Source: Candidatus Minthosoma equi (lineage in GTDB: Bacteria > Bacteroidota > Bacteroidia > Bacteroidales > Bacteroidaceae). From it: 64,000 nt of DNA. Made by a program: the position numbers and the translations under genes. This document shows positions 9,001 to 15,456 of the stretch, in pieces (the first letter of the stretch is position 1; every line of letters begins with the position of its first letter). The stretch is taken from the NCBI GenBank assembly GCA_018064885.1, contig JAGHUI010000037.1, forward strand, positions 43,240 to 107,239, written 5' to 3'. The notes under the pieces were generated by a model. That model was given only the letters and a program-made list of their open reading frames with translations. It did not search any database and had not been told where the DNA came from.

Positions 9001-9364
9001 GAAGTATATCATAGCAAGAATCATAGTCACCAATCAAATAGCAATCTTCAAAACGCATTCTTAGTTTAACATAATCGTTTAATTCGTTTTTAAATAACGG
9101 TATGACAAATGCTAACCAACCAAGGTAAGAGATTTCATCCTTCGGAGAATATAGCCCATACCCATAAACCTCTTGATAGCGTTCTCTTTTAAGATAGGAT
9201 AAGGCATGTTTGAATATTCCCTTAAAAAAAGAAGGAGTTTGGTTGTAATAATAAATAAGATCTTCGTAACTACAATCCTTCAGAATCTTATTGACAACAT
9301 AATTCTTGTCTTTTTTCTTATCTAGAAAGTAGCTTTTATATTCGTAAGTTTTAAAAGGGCGCAT
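6071..9364 (-). CDS. dtcA: Detocs sensor histidine kinase DtcA
   Basis: A 1097-residue soluble protein with no signal peptide or clear membrane segment. Roughly the first 850 residues are a helical, repeat-like sensor region rich in Tyr/Leu/Asp, as in TPR-type DtcA proteins. The C-terminus is a divergent histidine kinase: candidate phospho-acceptor His near 912 (RCHQQIKQDID), N-box-like FHNLLNNVLEYA near 981-992 and G-box-like TEGLSGMAK near 1050. DtcA is thought to sense phage infection and phosphorylate DtcB and DtcC. The start ATG 9364 (MRPFKTYEYKS) is the first in a long open frame. The AT-rich composition contrasts with the flanking capsule genes and suggests acquisition by transfer. Confidence 0.9.
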   Translation of the reverse strand: MRPFKTYEYKSYFLDKKKDKNYVVNKILKDCSYEDLIYYYNQTPSFFKGIFKHALSYLKRERYQEVYGYGLYSPKDEISYLGWLAFVIPLFKNELNDYVKLRMRFEDCYLIGDYDSCYDILRKCNLEISYSYWSASNEIRLSELENGVKSRVEKYNAIVENASPAMEVMCSVAQELSFNNKSCEAIADERFKDIQEHYKEWEIRFLKTHCFPFKYEPLGEWMSFDMNSSLIDLYAFFVLNLHKYIERYRDNKLVKEYICIICDSINDPFLHKYASLVKIKSIIPNKERFHLLLNMEVCHAELEMNSVVKRIKENPSDVDFIFSFLQYLVRSKLEYKALQQANCLIEIFSSLLFGYLEDPSREVNTHEIKSICYTNPTLIAFRQIYEITSYLTSDRVDNRYKYIWHYSFDYNIYDSHFYLDEEERNDYLRIVGADFISRNDKLLNFPTLFPSIVSDSIDIIENNISAGLIPKYRESLYLSYLVNRYFLDRKYREAVIIYVNNSILKNYIKIDLCQEVKNIRLSRQEDIDIGSPLDLSIFYFITKHWANKVSPSVTRFLADQNVDLPSDLPYSDDPKMIFFLEKVVSRDIIGICPNNLEDDDQVIEERLKICRKLKKICDKQAYSDEIAALVKEQGINNFLKVVDSSKINVDEFNLKKNELSYSELIFLLYRSTDKDEMTLASAKDLIIDGHDDEQPNLERRTISSRFQLFRKFYLSIRDQFLLNDHAGLDYYLSSRVRHGTIVNQLRHHFQELRLTTLKNEYDNYDVNTYWADEVLKLVGENWVKCTEAFMLFTENIDKCIFQLKDQFIQVKTENYKSELVHACFDYSEGRLNQKIVELYKQPDMDYHSYVDAVFNDLWEHTETCFEEVQKSINGTERILKDELNKLNINVKSVVNPKNPNLSRFTDSVTRCHQQIKQDIDAVKGWFQHLPSSEYDFTMQQLLDASIEGINKINDSNLNVIQDINCEAKLSGAFLTIFYDLFHNLLNNVLEYAKVKMIPPSCKVSINNVRGFLNIVIENQIFDEDKDEAQEHIDNYHKKKNHSDPLLSTRTEGLSGMAKNDCIIYYQMKSDGNLFNPHIEDNRYIVEIKIALTKISAR

Positions 9365-9583
9365 AACGATAATCCTATTTCTATAAATGTTATTGTTGTA
9401 CTATTTTATTAAAACAAGTTACTGATCTATTCAACTAAGATTAATGTCATGTTTAGTAAATACGGGAATTCGTTTCTTATGTAATTTGTCCATATTTCAC
9501 ATCTTTTGTTGTAGACTTCTCTCAATCCTCATGAAGACAAAATCGTCAGATAAAGATTACTTATCAATTATACTTGTCTGTAT

Positions 9584-9799
9584 TCACATTTTCTTTCTTC
9601 TCCCTCCAGTATGCTCCTTCGATCTACTTGCTTCCAGCTCTTCAAACAATAGTCTTTGCTCCTCTGGCAAAGTGCCGGCCTTGATTTTCTTTCTAGTGTA
9701 TTTCGCCCAGTTTAGGAGACCTCGGAACTCGACTTTGTGTTTATCTGGAAAGTGATGATGCACCGCAACGTAGGCTTTGAGCTCGTTGTAGTGCATCAT
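9584..9799 (-). CDS. Small helicase-associated-domain-like protein or fragment
   Basis: Seventy-one residues, starting MMHYNELKAYVAVHHHFPDK. The pattern LxxYVAxHHxxPDK, then LLNWAKYTRKKIKAGTL, then EEQRLLFEEL is the helicase-associated (HA, PF03457) repeat, a small DNA-binding helical unit usually found in multiples after helicase cores. Here one repeat stands alone and ends in a basic tail (GGRRKKM). An open stretch just upstream on the same strand (about 9948-9838) begins MRKQMFEEIDFQHNKVQCRH and ends at a stop before this ORF. I think this is the surviving end of a larger gene; a free-standing small protein is possible. Confidence 0.5.
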   Translation of the reverse strand: MMHYNELKAYVAVHHHFPDKHKVEFRGLLNWAKYTRKKIKAGTLPEEQRLLFEELEASRSKEHTGGRRKKM

Positions 9800-9837
9800 C
9801 CAGTTCTCTTAATTCTTGGTTGCCATGAGGATTGACT

Positions 9838-9951
9838 AAATCATTTCTTCTGTTACCATCTGATTTAGACGTGGGAGTAATTGCTCGGTATGACGGCATT
9901 GGACTTTGTTGTGTTGGAAGTCAATTTCTTCGAACATCTGCTTACGCATCG
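9838..9951 (-). pseudogene. Unassigned 37-residue open stretch
   Basis: On the minus strand an ATG near 9948 opens MRKQMFEEIDFQHNKVQCRH, then TEQLLPRLNQMVTEEMI and a stop near 9838. In-frame codons continue upstream (EELRA) towards relic N3. The composition looks protein-like and helical but no family is recognised. It is probably the truncated end of a gene cut by the join to the nucleotidyltransferase relic. Confidence 0.3.
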
Positions 9952-9972
9952 CTCTCAGTTCTTCTTGGGGAT

Positions 9973-10393
9973 TTATCCTGTTCTTATACTTTGGTCAGAA
10001 AACGATATGCTAATACCGCCATAGTTCAAATCGTCGCCATATCCAGTGATAAACACGGAAGAATGGTTCGCAGATGACTTCTTCTGGATAATGCGTTAAC
10101 ACGCGGAGATTGTGCTTTGTCTTTTCTATGGCATGGGAGAATTGAGTGTCACCATGTTTGATGCGCTCATCATATTTCCCGAAATTACCTGCCATCATTA
10201 TTTCGTTGAGCAAGAACTTGCCTTCTTTCTCGTTGGGTTGACAGATGAGGTATTCGTCTGGCATGGCGAAGACTGTTTGAAGCACGCACATCACTGCCCC
10301 AGCAAACTTCTTCATTCCGAATCGTCCGAGCGTATGCATTATTCCTCGTTTGACTACACTATAATGCTTAAACTTTCTACCCTTTTGAGACAT
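9973..10393 (-). pseudogene. Relic N3: 3' third of a nucleotidyltransferase gene
   Basis: The minus strand holds an open frame of 127 residues (stop at 10010) aligning with the last 115 residues of the intact nucleotidyltransferase: LGRFGMKKFAGAVMCVLQ, MPDEYLICQPNEKEGKF, NEIMMAGNFGKYDER, HYPEEVICEPFFRVYHW, and RRFELWRY at the end. The N-terminal two thirds, including the catalytic region, are absent. The 3' part and 34 bases beyond the stop are nearly identical to relic N1; the middle is nearly identical to relic N2. Being longer and undisrupted it is the youngest of the three relics. Confidence 0.85.
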
Positions 10394-10447
10394 AGATTTG
10401 GAACGATCTGCAGAATTATTGCTCTATGTACATATCATATATAGACC

Positions 10448-10740
10448 TCAGTCTTCAATCAACTCAAACAAGTTATAATACAGAGGACATGTGTCCATCT
10501 TATCATCCTCAAGCATCGTCTTATCCATCACTACAAAACCATTACGCAAATAGAACGGAATCGCATTTCTCAAAGCATCCACTGTTACAAACGCACATCC
10601 TGTTCTGTTATTTGTGACAAACAAGCGTTTCACATAGTTCAAAATATGTCAGAACACTCATTCAAGTCCTCCTCTCCGCAGTCAAAGGGCTTGAATACAT
10701 AATCTTTCGTCAGTCTTATCATCCGCATCTTTTCGTCCAT
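10448..10740 (-). pseudogene. GNAT acetyltransferase with internal deletion
   Basis: ATG 10740 opens MRMIRLTKDYVFKPFDCGEE at its fourth codon, the N-terminus of a GNAT family acetyltransferase, but the frame stops after 33 residues (CSDIF). The C-terminal end reappears on the same strand as GCAFVTVDALRNAIPFYLRN, GFVVMDKTMLEDD and LYYNLFELIE, the acetyl-CoA-binding and final strands of the fold. The central 80-90 residues are missing. The gene is inactive. It lies immediately next to repeat copy R1, whose first base follows the ATG. Confidence 0.75.
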
Positions 10741-10853
10741 GCACAGAAAATCCGTTCAATCCTTTATATCCGTGTTCGACCCAATAAACATTCACGAATA
10801 ATTCACGATCAATTTACGAACATTCACGTTAGCGTAAGCAATTATAAAACGCA
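10741..10853. repeat. Interspersed repeat, copy R1
   Basis: A 113-bp sequence starting GCACAGAAAATCCGTTCAAT, containing ATATCCGTGTTCG and then four 10-11 bp subunits of the form ATTCACGAATA, and ending TTAGCGTAAGCAATT. It matches R2 (13090-13201) along its length with few differences, and its second half matches R3 (14113-14183). R1 and R2 are direct repeats flanking the DUF1653/nuclease/PRTase-like operon. The CCGTGTTC and CACGAAT words also appear around the GxxExxY gene at 32500-33130. Confidence 0.85.
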
Positions 10854-10871
10854 TGTCGTATTTGAGGAGGA

Positions 10872-10910
10872 AGGAAGACACCCTTAACGGGAAACCGGGG
10901 TGAAGGTCCT
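10872..10910. other. Structured hairpin with GAAA tetraloop
   Basis: Positions 10872-10910 can fold as nested pairs AGGA/TCCT, CACCC/GGGTG and CGG/CCG closing a GAAA tetraloop, with a TTAA bulge on one side. It lies between repeat R1 and the stop of the PRTase-like gene, so it could act as a terminator for that minus-strand operon or be part of a small RNA. No known RNA family was recognised. Confidence 0.35.
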
Positions 10911-10940
10911 GAGCCTATTTAATGCTATCAGCAAAAGAGG

Positions 10941-11627
10941 CTATAATCGCTCCAGAACCATTTGTGGAATGTAGCTATTCTTCGCATTCATATCCCCGAG
11001 TCCAAGGCGCGGATAAACCATCCCACCAATTCCTGGTATCACTTCACCTGCAGGAGTTCGGTCTTCATCTACCGCAAAAGTCAAAAATTCAAACCTATTG
11101 CTCACTGCTTTTGGAAATTCTTTCATCAAGTTTGGCATACCATCTTTATACATTACAGGTGCCAAGATTACAATTCTTTCTGGATTGAATTTTCCCATCA
11201 AACGAGTCAACTGAGTCTTTACGACACACGAAGAACTAATTATTGACTTCACAACAATCAGTAAGCGACAATTCTTCACAGGCTCTTCATATGATTTCAC
11301 GATCGGCGATATCTCTAATTTCTCACCTTCATCATTATATACAACAGAACGAGTGCTCCAGAATACAGACAACGGCGTTTTACCCTTGCCAAGACCATTT
11401 TCTACACCTTTTGCCAGCCAGTCAGCATCCTCCGATGCACATACCAGCATTATCTCATCGGCAGCCACATCTGCCGAATCTGAAGCCAACAAGACTCCAA
11501 GTTCTCTCCCGAGGTTATCAAAAGCTTTTCTGTAATCCTCGACCTTAGTATTCTTGTCAGCCAACATATTCAGAGACATCTTGACAGAAGCCTCGTTTCT
11601 TGCATTAACATTCTCAAACTTTCTCAT
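10941..11627 (-). CDS. Uracil-phosphoribosyltransferase-like protein with altered PRPP loop
   Basis: A 228-residue protein. Its second half follows the uracil PRTase layout: a strand-loop CRLLIVVKSIISSS (120-133) where the PRPP loop (usually DPMLATGGS) would be, then RIVILAPVMYKDGMPNLMKE (151-170) as in the VAAPEGIxxL segment, and GGMVYPRLGLGD (201-212) where UPRTs have the YIVPGLGD uracil/PRPP motif. The acidic and Gly residues of the PRPP loop are missing, so it may bind a nucleotide without normal catalysis. It is the last gene of a three-gene operon, 14 bases after the nuclease-like gene. A sensor or effector role in defence is inference. Confidence 0.55.
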   Translation of the reverse strand: MRKFENVNARNEASVKMSLNMLADKNTKVEDYRKAFDNLGRELGVLLASDSADVAADEIMLVCASEDADWLAKGVENGLGKGKTPLSVFWSTRSVVYNDEGEKLEISPIVKSYEEPVKNCRLLIVVKSIISSSCVVKTQLTRLMGKFNPERIVILAPVMYKDGMPNLMKEFPKAVSNRFEFLTFAVDEDRTPAGEVIPGIGGMVYPRLGLGDMNAKNSYIPQMVLERL

Positions 11628-11641
11628 AGAACACAGGATTT

Positions 11642-12490
11642 TTATCCAAGCAAAGCTATCAAATCTAACTTTGTCCTTGGACGTGTGTCAATAATCTTTT
11701 GTTCCATTTCATCCGGCCATGGACATTCACCTTTCATAAATCCAAAGCGCCAATAGAACATTCTACCACTTACATGATATTCGATTCCTACAATGGCATC
11801 CAAAATCTTCTTACATTCTTTCGAGATGACAGTATCAGGATAGATGGCCAAATTCACTCTTTTCTCGCTTTCTGCCTTTTTGATTAGGTCAGATAACGAT
11901 ACACGACTTTTACTATTCGCCCCTCTCCACACACCTAGGAATAGGGTGGCAATATTCGCCAACTGATCATCTTGCGCATCTGCACCTTCTGCAGAAATCG
12001 ACCGAAGAGCTTTTTTAAGGTCAGAGCTAATCAGCACCAGTTGATTAATGTCCTGCTGATACGGGAACCACTCTGCTTCAGAATAACCCTCTATCAGTTC
12101 TGGAATTTCTTCTTTCACACTGGTTTTCTGTACGGAAAAAATCAACTTTAATGCAAAACTCTCGTCACGTTCCTTACAGTCTTCAATTTGGTGAGCAAAA
12201 TCAAATGCGATATCACCTATCTTTTCCACCTTTCCCCATGCAACCTGCTGAGTATTTTTCAGTTGGTGATACACATTTACATCGGGTTGAGCAATAAGCA
12301 AATCATCAACAAAGGTATCTTCCAATTGAGTTTGAAAAGACACATCATCTAACTGATGTTTGTATTTTGCCAAACAAGACACAATCTGAAAGACTGCATA
12401 GAAATCCTCATACAGCCCACCTTTCTGATTATTCTCACCACCCCTGTGCTTGTTGGCAAGATATTCGTTTAGAGCCTTACTCCTCGCCAT
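11642..12490 (-). CDS. PD-(D/E)XK nuclease-like protein (Cap4/DUF4297-like N-terminus)
   Basis: A 282-residue protein. I start at ATG 12490 (MARSKALNEY), which overlaps the DUF1653 stop by 14 nt; a longer frame from 12538 would sit deep inside that gene. The N-terminal 100 residues hold GGLYEDFYAVFQIV (24-37), LEDTFVDDLLI (56-66) and YHQLKNT (74-80), that is an E...DD...QxK arrangement like the dsDNA-nuclease domain of Cap4/DUF4297 proteins. The remaining 180 residues are helical and unassigned, ending in a conserved-looking YWRFGFMKGECPWPDEM. Product: a probable DNA-cutting effector. Translational coupling with DUF1653 points to a functional unit. Confidence 0.6.
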   Translation of the reverse strand: MARSKALNEYLANKHRGGENNQKGGLYEDFYAVFQIVSCLAKYKHQLDDVSFQTQLEDTFVDDLLIAQPDVNVYHQLKNTQQVAWGKVEKIGDIAFDFAHQIEDCKERDESFALKLIFSVQKTSVKEEIPELIEGYSEAEWFPYQQDINQLVLISSDLKKALRSISAEGADAQDDQLANIATLFLGVWRGANSKSRVSLSDLIKKAESEKRVNLAIYPDTVISKECKKILDAIVGIEYHVSGRMFYWRFGFMKGECPWPDEMEQKIIDTRPRTKLDLIALLG

Positions 12491-12710
12491 ACGCTTCTTT
12501 CTTTGAAATCTCCTGAAATCTAGGAACCTCCACGCCATCCTTCATAACGACATCATAAAACATCACTTTGGGACGCACCCATACTTTTCCCTCTCCATAC
12601 AATGCCTTGTACACAATAACATCCTCTAAAGACTCACTATCCTGCCCCTCTGCCAAAAGAACATACCTACCACCTTTAAAGTGACGATAATATTTTGATT
12701 CTTGCTTCAT
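12477..12710 (-). CDS. DUF1653 domain protein
   Basis: A 77-residue protein that is essentially one DUF1653 domain: YYRHFKGGRYVLLAEGQDSE at 7-26, then VIVYKALYGEGKVWVRP and MFYDVV. These small proteins are often free-standing or attached to nucleotide-handling enzymes; their function is unknown, though the aromatic/basic pattern suggests a small ligand-binding or regulatory module. It is the first gene of the operon, downstream of a good Bacteroidota promoter, and overlaps the nuclease-like gene by 14 nt. Confidence 0.85.
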   Translation of the reverse strand: MKQESKYYRHFKGGRYVLLAEGQDSESLEDVIVYKALYGEGKVWVRPKVMFYDVVMKDGVEVPRFQEISKKEAYGEE

Positions 12711-12738
12711 TACAAATTCAAAAGAATAATTTCGAGAA

Positions 12739-12768
12739 CAAAACTACGATTTTATTTTGATTCGTCAA
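12739..12768 (-). promoter_or_regulatory. Promoter of the DUF1653/nuclease/PRTase-like operon
   Basis: The minus strand reads TTG (12768-12766), 19 bases, then TAGTTTTG (12746-12739). This is the Bacteroidota -33/-7 arrangement, with the start codon 29 bases downstream. Confidence 0.65.
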
Positions 12769-12840
12769 TTTCAATCGCAAATTTTCTCCAAAAAATTAAC
12801 ATTTGAAAACTTTTCTTTAAGTTCTTGAGCATATAGTATA

Positions 12841-12868
12841 ACGATTTACGTTTGTTAAACAAAAATCG
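12841..12868. promoter_or_regulatory. Inverted repeat, possible operator
   Basis: CGATTT-ACG-TTTGTTAAACAAA-AATCG is an imperfect palindrome centred on GTTTGTTAAACAAA, about 75 bases upstream of the operon's -33 element. It could be an operator or a terminator stem, but there is no regulator gene next to it. Confidence 0.25.
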
Positions 12869-12869
12869 T

Positions 12870-13089
12870 GACACATTTCAATTTAACGCTCGTTGTACTG
12901 CATAATCCATAATTCTCCAACTCTCTGAGCAACGGCATCAGGTCATACAACATGAACCTTGTCCTTGGTTCTTCTGGTTAGCCAACTGCTCCTGCACCTT
13001 CAGAATGTATTCAACAGCCCAACTTATTAACGACTGCATAGGAGTCTTTTGCGACGAAGATACCTTTATCTATTTCATCACATCAGAGT
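12870..13089. other. Gene-free stretch with a possible relic
   Basis: No intact gene is visible. On the minus strand an open piece near 13036-12950 reads SLISWAVEYILKVQEQLANQ followed by a stop soon after. It looks protein-like but I cannot place it; it may be debris of a former cassette. Confidence 0.3.
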
Positions 13090-13201
13090 GCACAGAAAAT
13101 CCGTTCAATCCTTTATATCCGTGTTCGCCCTAATATACATTCACGAATAATTCGCGGTTAATTTACGAACATTCACGTTAGCGTAAGCAATTAAACGCAC
13201 G
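13090..13201. repeat. Interspersed repeat, copy R2
   Basis: Direct repeat of R1 over about 112 bp (GCACAGAAAATCCGTTCAAT through GCGTAAGCAATT). It separates the nuclease/PRTase-like operon on its left from the PIN/DinJ module on its right. The second half is nearly identical to R3. Confidence 0.85.
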
Positions 13202-13219
13202 AGTTCCCGAAGTAGTCCA

Positions 13220-13624
13220 TCATCTCATCTTCAATATCTCCAATAACACTGCCGGAGTCACCACAATCGGAGTCATAGGGAAATGCTTTTGATTACCAGT
13301 CACAAGAAAAGCATCCTCCTTACTCAAAGCCACCTCATAGAACACACGGTCATCCTCATCTGGCATCTGTTCATTATAAGGTGCACGTTTGGAGTGGACA
13401 CCATGCTCCCTCACATAGGCGATGATTGTGTTGATGACGATTCTGGGAAACTTGAACTTCGGACGACTTAACACCTCCTCATACTCTGTCAGAATTTCCT
13501 AATTATACAAAGCCTTGAACCTGCCCTCCTGCAACAGTTTCACAACCCTGAACGTGGCTGCGTGATCATTCTTCGTCCAAAGTGCCGAAACCAGCACGTT
13601 AGTATCAATCACAGCGTAAATCAT
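13220..13624 (-). pseudogene. PIN-domain toxin interrupted by a stop codon
   Basis: ATG 13624 opens MIYAVIDTNVLVSALW, the PIN strand with the first catalytic Asp (D7), but the frame hits TAA near 13501-13503 after ALYN. It resumes in the same frame as EILTEYEEVLSRPKFKFP and continues to DEDDRVFYEVALS and FLVTGNQKHFP, the remaining acidic and core motifs. A CAA-to-TAA change of a Gln codon would explain it. The toxin (an RNase of VapC-like type) is presumably inactive, or truncated to a restart at MLSRPKF. The ATG overlaps the antitoxin stop (ATGA), the usual antitoxin-toxin arrangement. Confidence 0.85.
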
Positions 13625-13935
13625 AATACTGCTCTTTCACGTCTAGCCCTACGCTCTCTACGAGCATCAGCTATCTCGGCATTGATGTCCTCCATAGACA
13701 ACTCTGGTTCATCACGCTCAACGGCAGCCTGATGCATAGCGTCCAGCAAATCGCCGAATTCTTGCCTTGTATCCCTTCTCTTGCCTATGGTGAAGGGAAT
13801 ACTTCTCGTCTCAGCAACAGCACGCATAAAGATATTCATCGCTGTATTAGCGCTCATACCAAACTCCTCACACAGATTAGTAAAAACCGACTTCAGATTA
13901 GCGTCCGTGCGGACAGTCATTGTAACTTGTGCCAT
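13621..13935 (-). CDS. RelB/DinJ-family antitoxin
   Basis: A 104-residue protein with the N-terminal ribbon-helix-helix pattern of DinJ: TMTVRTDANLK, then CEEFGMSANTAMNIFMRAV and IPFTI. The C-terminal part is long, charged and ends in an Arg-rich tail (ADARRERRARRERAVL). It would bind its own promoter and neutralise the downstream PIN toxin; the pairing of a DinJ-type antitoxin with a PIN toxin is a mixed combination. The toxin is broken, so the antitoxin may be an orphan. Confidence 0.88.
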   Translation of the reverse strand: MAQVTMTVRTDANLKSVFTNLCEEFGMSANTAMNIFMRAVAETRSIPFTIGKRRDTRQEFGDLLDAMHQAAVERDEPELSMEDINAEIADARRERRARRERAVL

Positions 13936-13983
13936 ATTCTACTTGCATTACATTGTGATGTCATATTGAATTCATTTCGCCTA

Positions 13984-14016
13984 CAAAGATAATTCTTTTC
14001 CTCCTTCTTATCCAAA
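13984..14016 (-). promoter_or_regulatory. Promoter of the DinJ/PIN module
   Basis: The minus strand reads TTTG (14016-14013), 21 bases, then TATCTTTG (13991-13984), about 48 bases upstream of the antitoxin ATG. Confidence 0.5.
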
Positions 14017-14112
14017 TATTTCCGCCACTTTAACACACAATTTTGCATCTTTCACCCAGTACTGTACAAAAGAACATCCTATTTTGATGGGAAAAATGAA
14101 TAAAATGTTTTC

Positions 14113-14183
14113 TAATAAACATTCACGAATAATTCGCGGTTAATTTACGAACATTCACGTTAGCGTAAGCAATTAAACGCACG
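14113..14183. repeat. Interspersed repeat, copy R3
   Basis: TAATAAACATTCACGAATAA through GCGTAAGCAATT and AAACGCACGA, nearly identical to the second half of R2 and related to R1. It lies 40 bases beyond the 3' end of the intact nucleotidyltransferase and closes the PIN/DinJ module. The three copies are in the same orientation. Confidence 0.85.
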
Positions 14184-14222
14184 AAATCCCTCATTCCCGA
14201 AATCCAGAAATCCTGTATTCCA

Positions 14223-15440
14223 TTATCTCTCCCACCTCCACCATTCAAATCGTCTCCACATCCAATGATAAACACGGAAAAATGGTTCACATATTGCTTC
14301 GTTTGGATAGAATCGAACCAAAGAAAGATTATGATTTGTTTTTCTGAAGAATTTGTGTAAGGACGATTCGTTAACAAGTCGTAATTTTTTAGGATCATAC
14401 TTGCCAAAATTTCCAGATACCAGAATATAATCCAACAGACTTGCACCTGCTACCGGTTCTGGTTGACATAACAACATTTCATCAGGTAGAGCAAAAACTT
14501 CTTGAAGCACGTACATAACTGCTCCTGCCAATCTGCGCAATCCTAAATAATTCAAATAGTAGTCTATTTTCTCTTTGGTCAACACATTCTCAGATTGGGA
14601 TGTCATACAATCTCTATGCCATCTATTAATTACCATATAATAGTCAAGCAACTGCCTCAAACCAACACCTTCTTCAAAAACATGCTTATATATGTGAGTC
14701 AATTGATATATGACATTAAATGATACAGAAGGAAGAGGTATAGCTATTGTAGAATCCACTTTCTCAACAACGACATTGCCATACTTCTCAAAAAAACGCT
14801 GTAATCGCTTGTCAAGGAAAGGGTTATTAAAATACATTGGCATAAAATGAGCCTCAATTTCACAACCATTTGACACAGGCATATCTACATGATGATAACG
14901 TATGGTTAGATCATCTGACTCATTCGTTTTTTTTGCTTCTGCAATAGAATAGTTAACGATTATTTCTTTTCTATTTCGTCTAGTTTGGACATTTCCACGA
15001 TAGTCTTCTTTGCTATCAATAGGTATCAGCCACGCATCAATATCTCCTGGTGTTCGCAACATACCTAAAGACTCAAAATCGCCTATAGATTCCGAGTTCA
15101 TCGCAGAGTAGTTTGGGATATTTCCTTGTCCCTTAATTACCATTATTTTGAACCCATCCTTCTCAATCTTCTCACATATCTGCTTACATAGTATATTCAT
15201 TTGAGAATTTTTGTTAACTATTTTGGCTGCATTAGCAAACCATTTCAGCACAAGTGCCTTCGGAGGCCATTGCTCTTTGGGCAGTGTTTGAATTCCTGCA
15301 TATCCAATACCCAATAGGGTATGCTTTTTGCACAAATCATACACGCCTATCCATTCCTCATCATTTGGATTGCATGACAATTGCTTTAAATTTCCAATTG
15401 CCACTTTCAACAAATCAAAAAAGATATCTTGTACCATCAT
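14223..15440 (-). CDS. Nucleotidyltransferase family protein (NTP_transf_5-like)
   Basis: A 405-residue protein of the uncharacterised nucleotidyltransferase family seen at the ends of surface polysaccharide operons. Residues around 95-130 (FKIMVIKGQGNIPNYSAMNS and then TPGDIDAWL) give the KG...DxDxW arrangement of the minimal nucleotidyltransferase active site. The C-terminus (CEPFFRVYHWMWRRFEWWRW) is the part found again as three relics in the island. It is the last gene of the polysaccharide operon, 16 bases after the GT2 gene. Its substrate is unknown; transfer of a nucleotidyl or phospho group to a sugar is a guess. Confidence 0.8.
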   Translation of the reverse strand: MMVQDIFFDLLKVAIGNLKQLSCNPNDEEWIGVYDLCKKHTLLGIGYAGIQTLPKEQWPPKALVLKWFANAAKIVNKNSQMNILCKQICEKIEKDGFKIMVIKGQGNIPNYSAMNSESIGDFESLGMLRTPGDIDAWLIPIDSKEDYRGNVQTRRNRKEIIVNYSIAEAKKTNESDDLTIRYHHVDMPVSNGCEIEAHFMPMYFNNPFLDKRLQRFFEKYGNVVVEKVDSTIAIPLPSVSFNVIYQLTHIYKHVFEEGVGLRQLLDYYMVINRWHRDCMTSQSENVLTKEKIDYYLNYLGLRRLAGAVMYVLQEVFALPDEMLLCQPEPVAGASLLDYILVSGNFGKYDPKKLRLVNESSLHKFFRKTNHNLSLVRFYPNEAICEPFFRVYHWMWRRFEWWRWER

Positions 15441-15456
15441 CTCTATTCTTCAATCT

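Noticed and set aside
9444..9755. Plus-strand frame of 103 residues with hydrophobic runs
   Set aside because: Antisense to the helicase-associated-domain ORF, which has clear family motifs.
10741..14183. Regularly repeated ATTCACGAATA units as a CRISPR array
   Set aside because: Units are adjacent without spacers and no cas genes are present; they form an interspersed repeat family.
1..14222. Integrative element or prophage
   Set aside because: No integrase, transposase, relaxase or structural phage gene is visible; only the amidase tail could be phage-derived.
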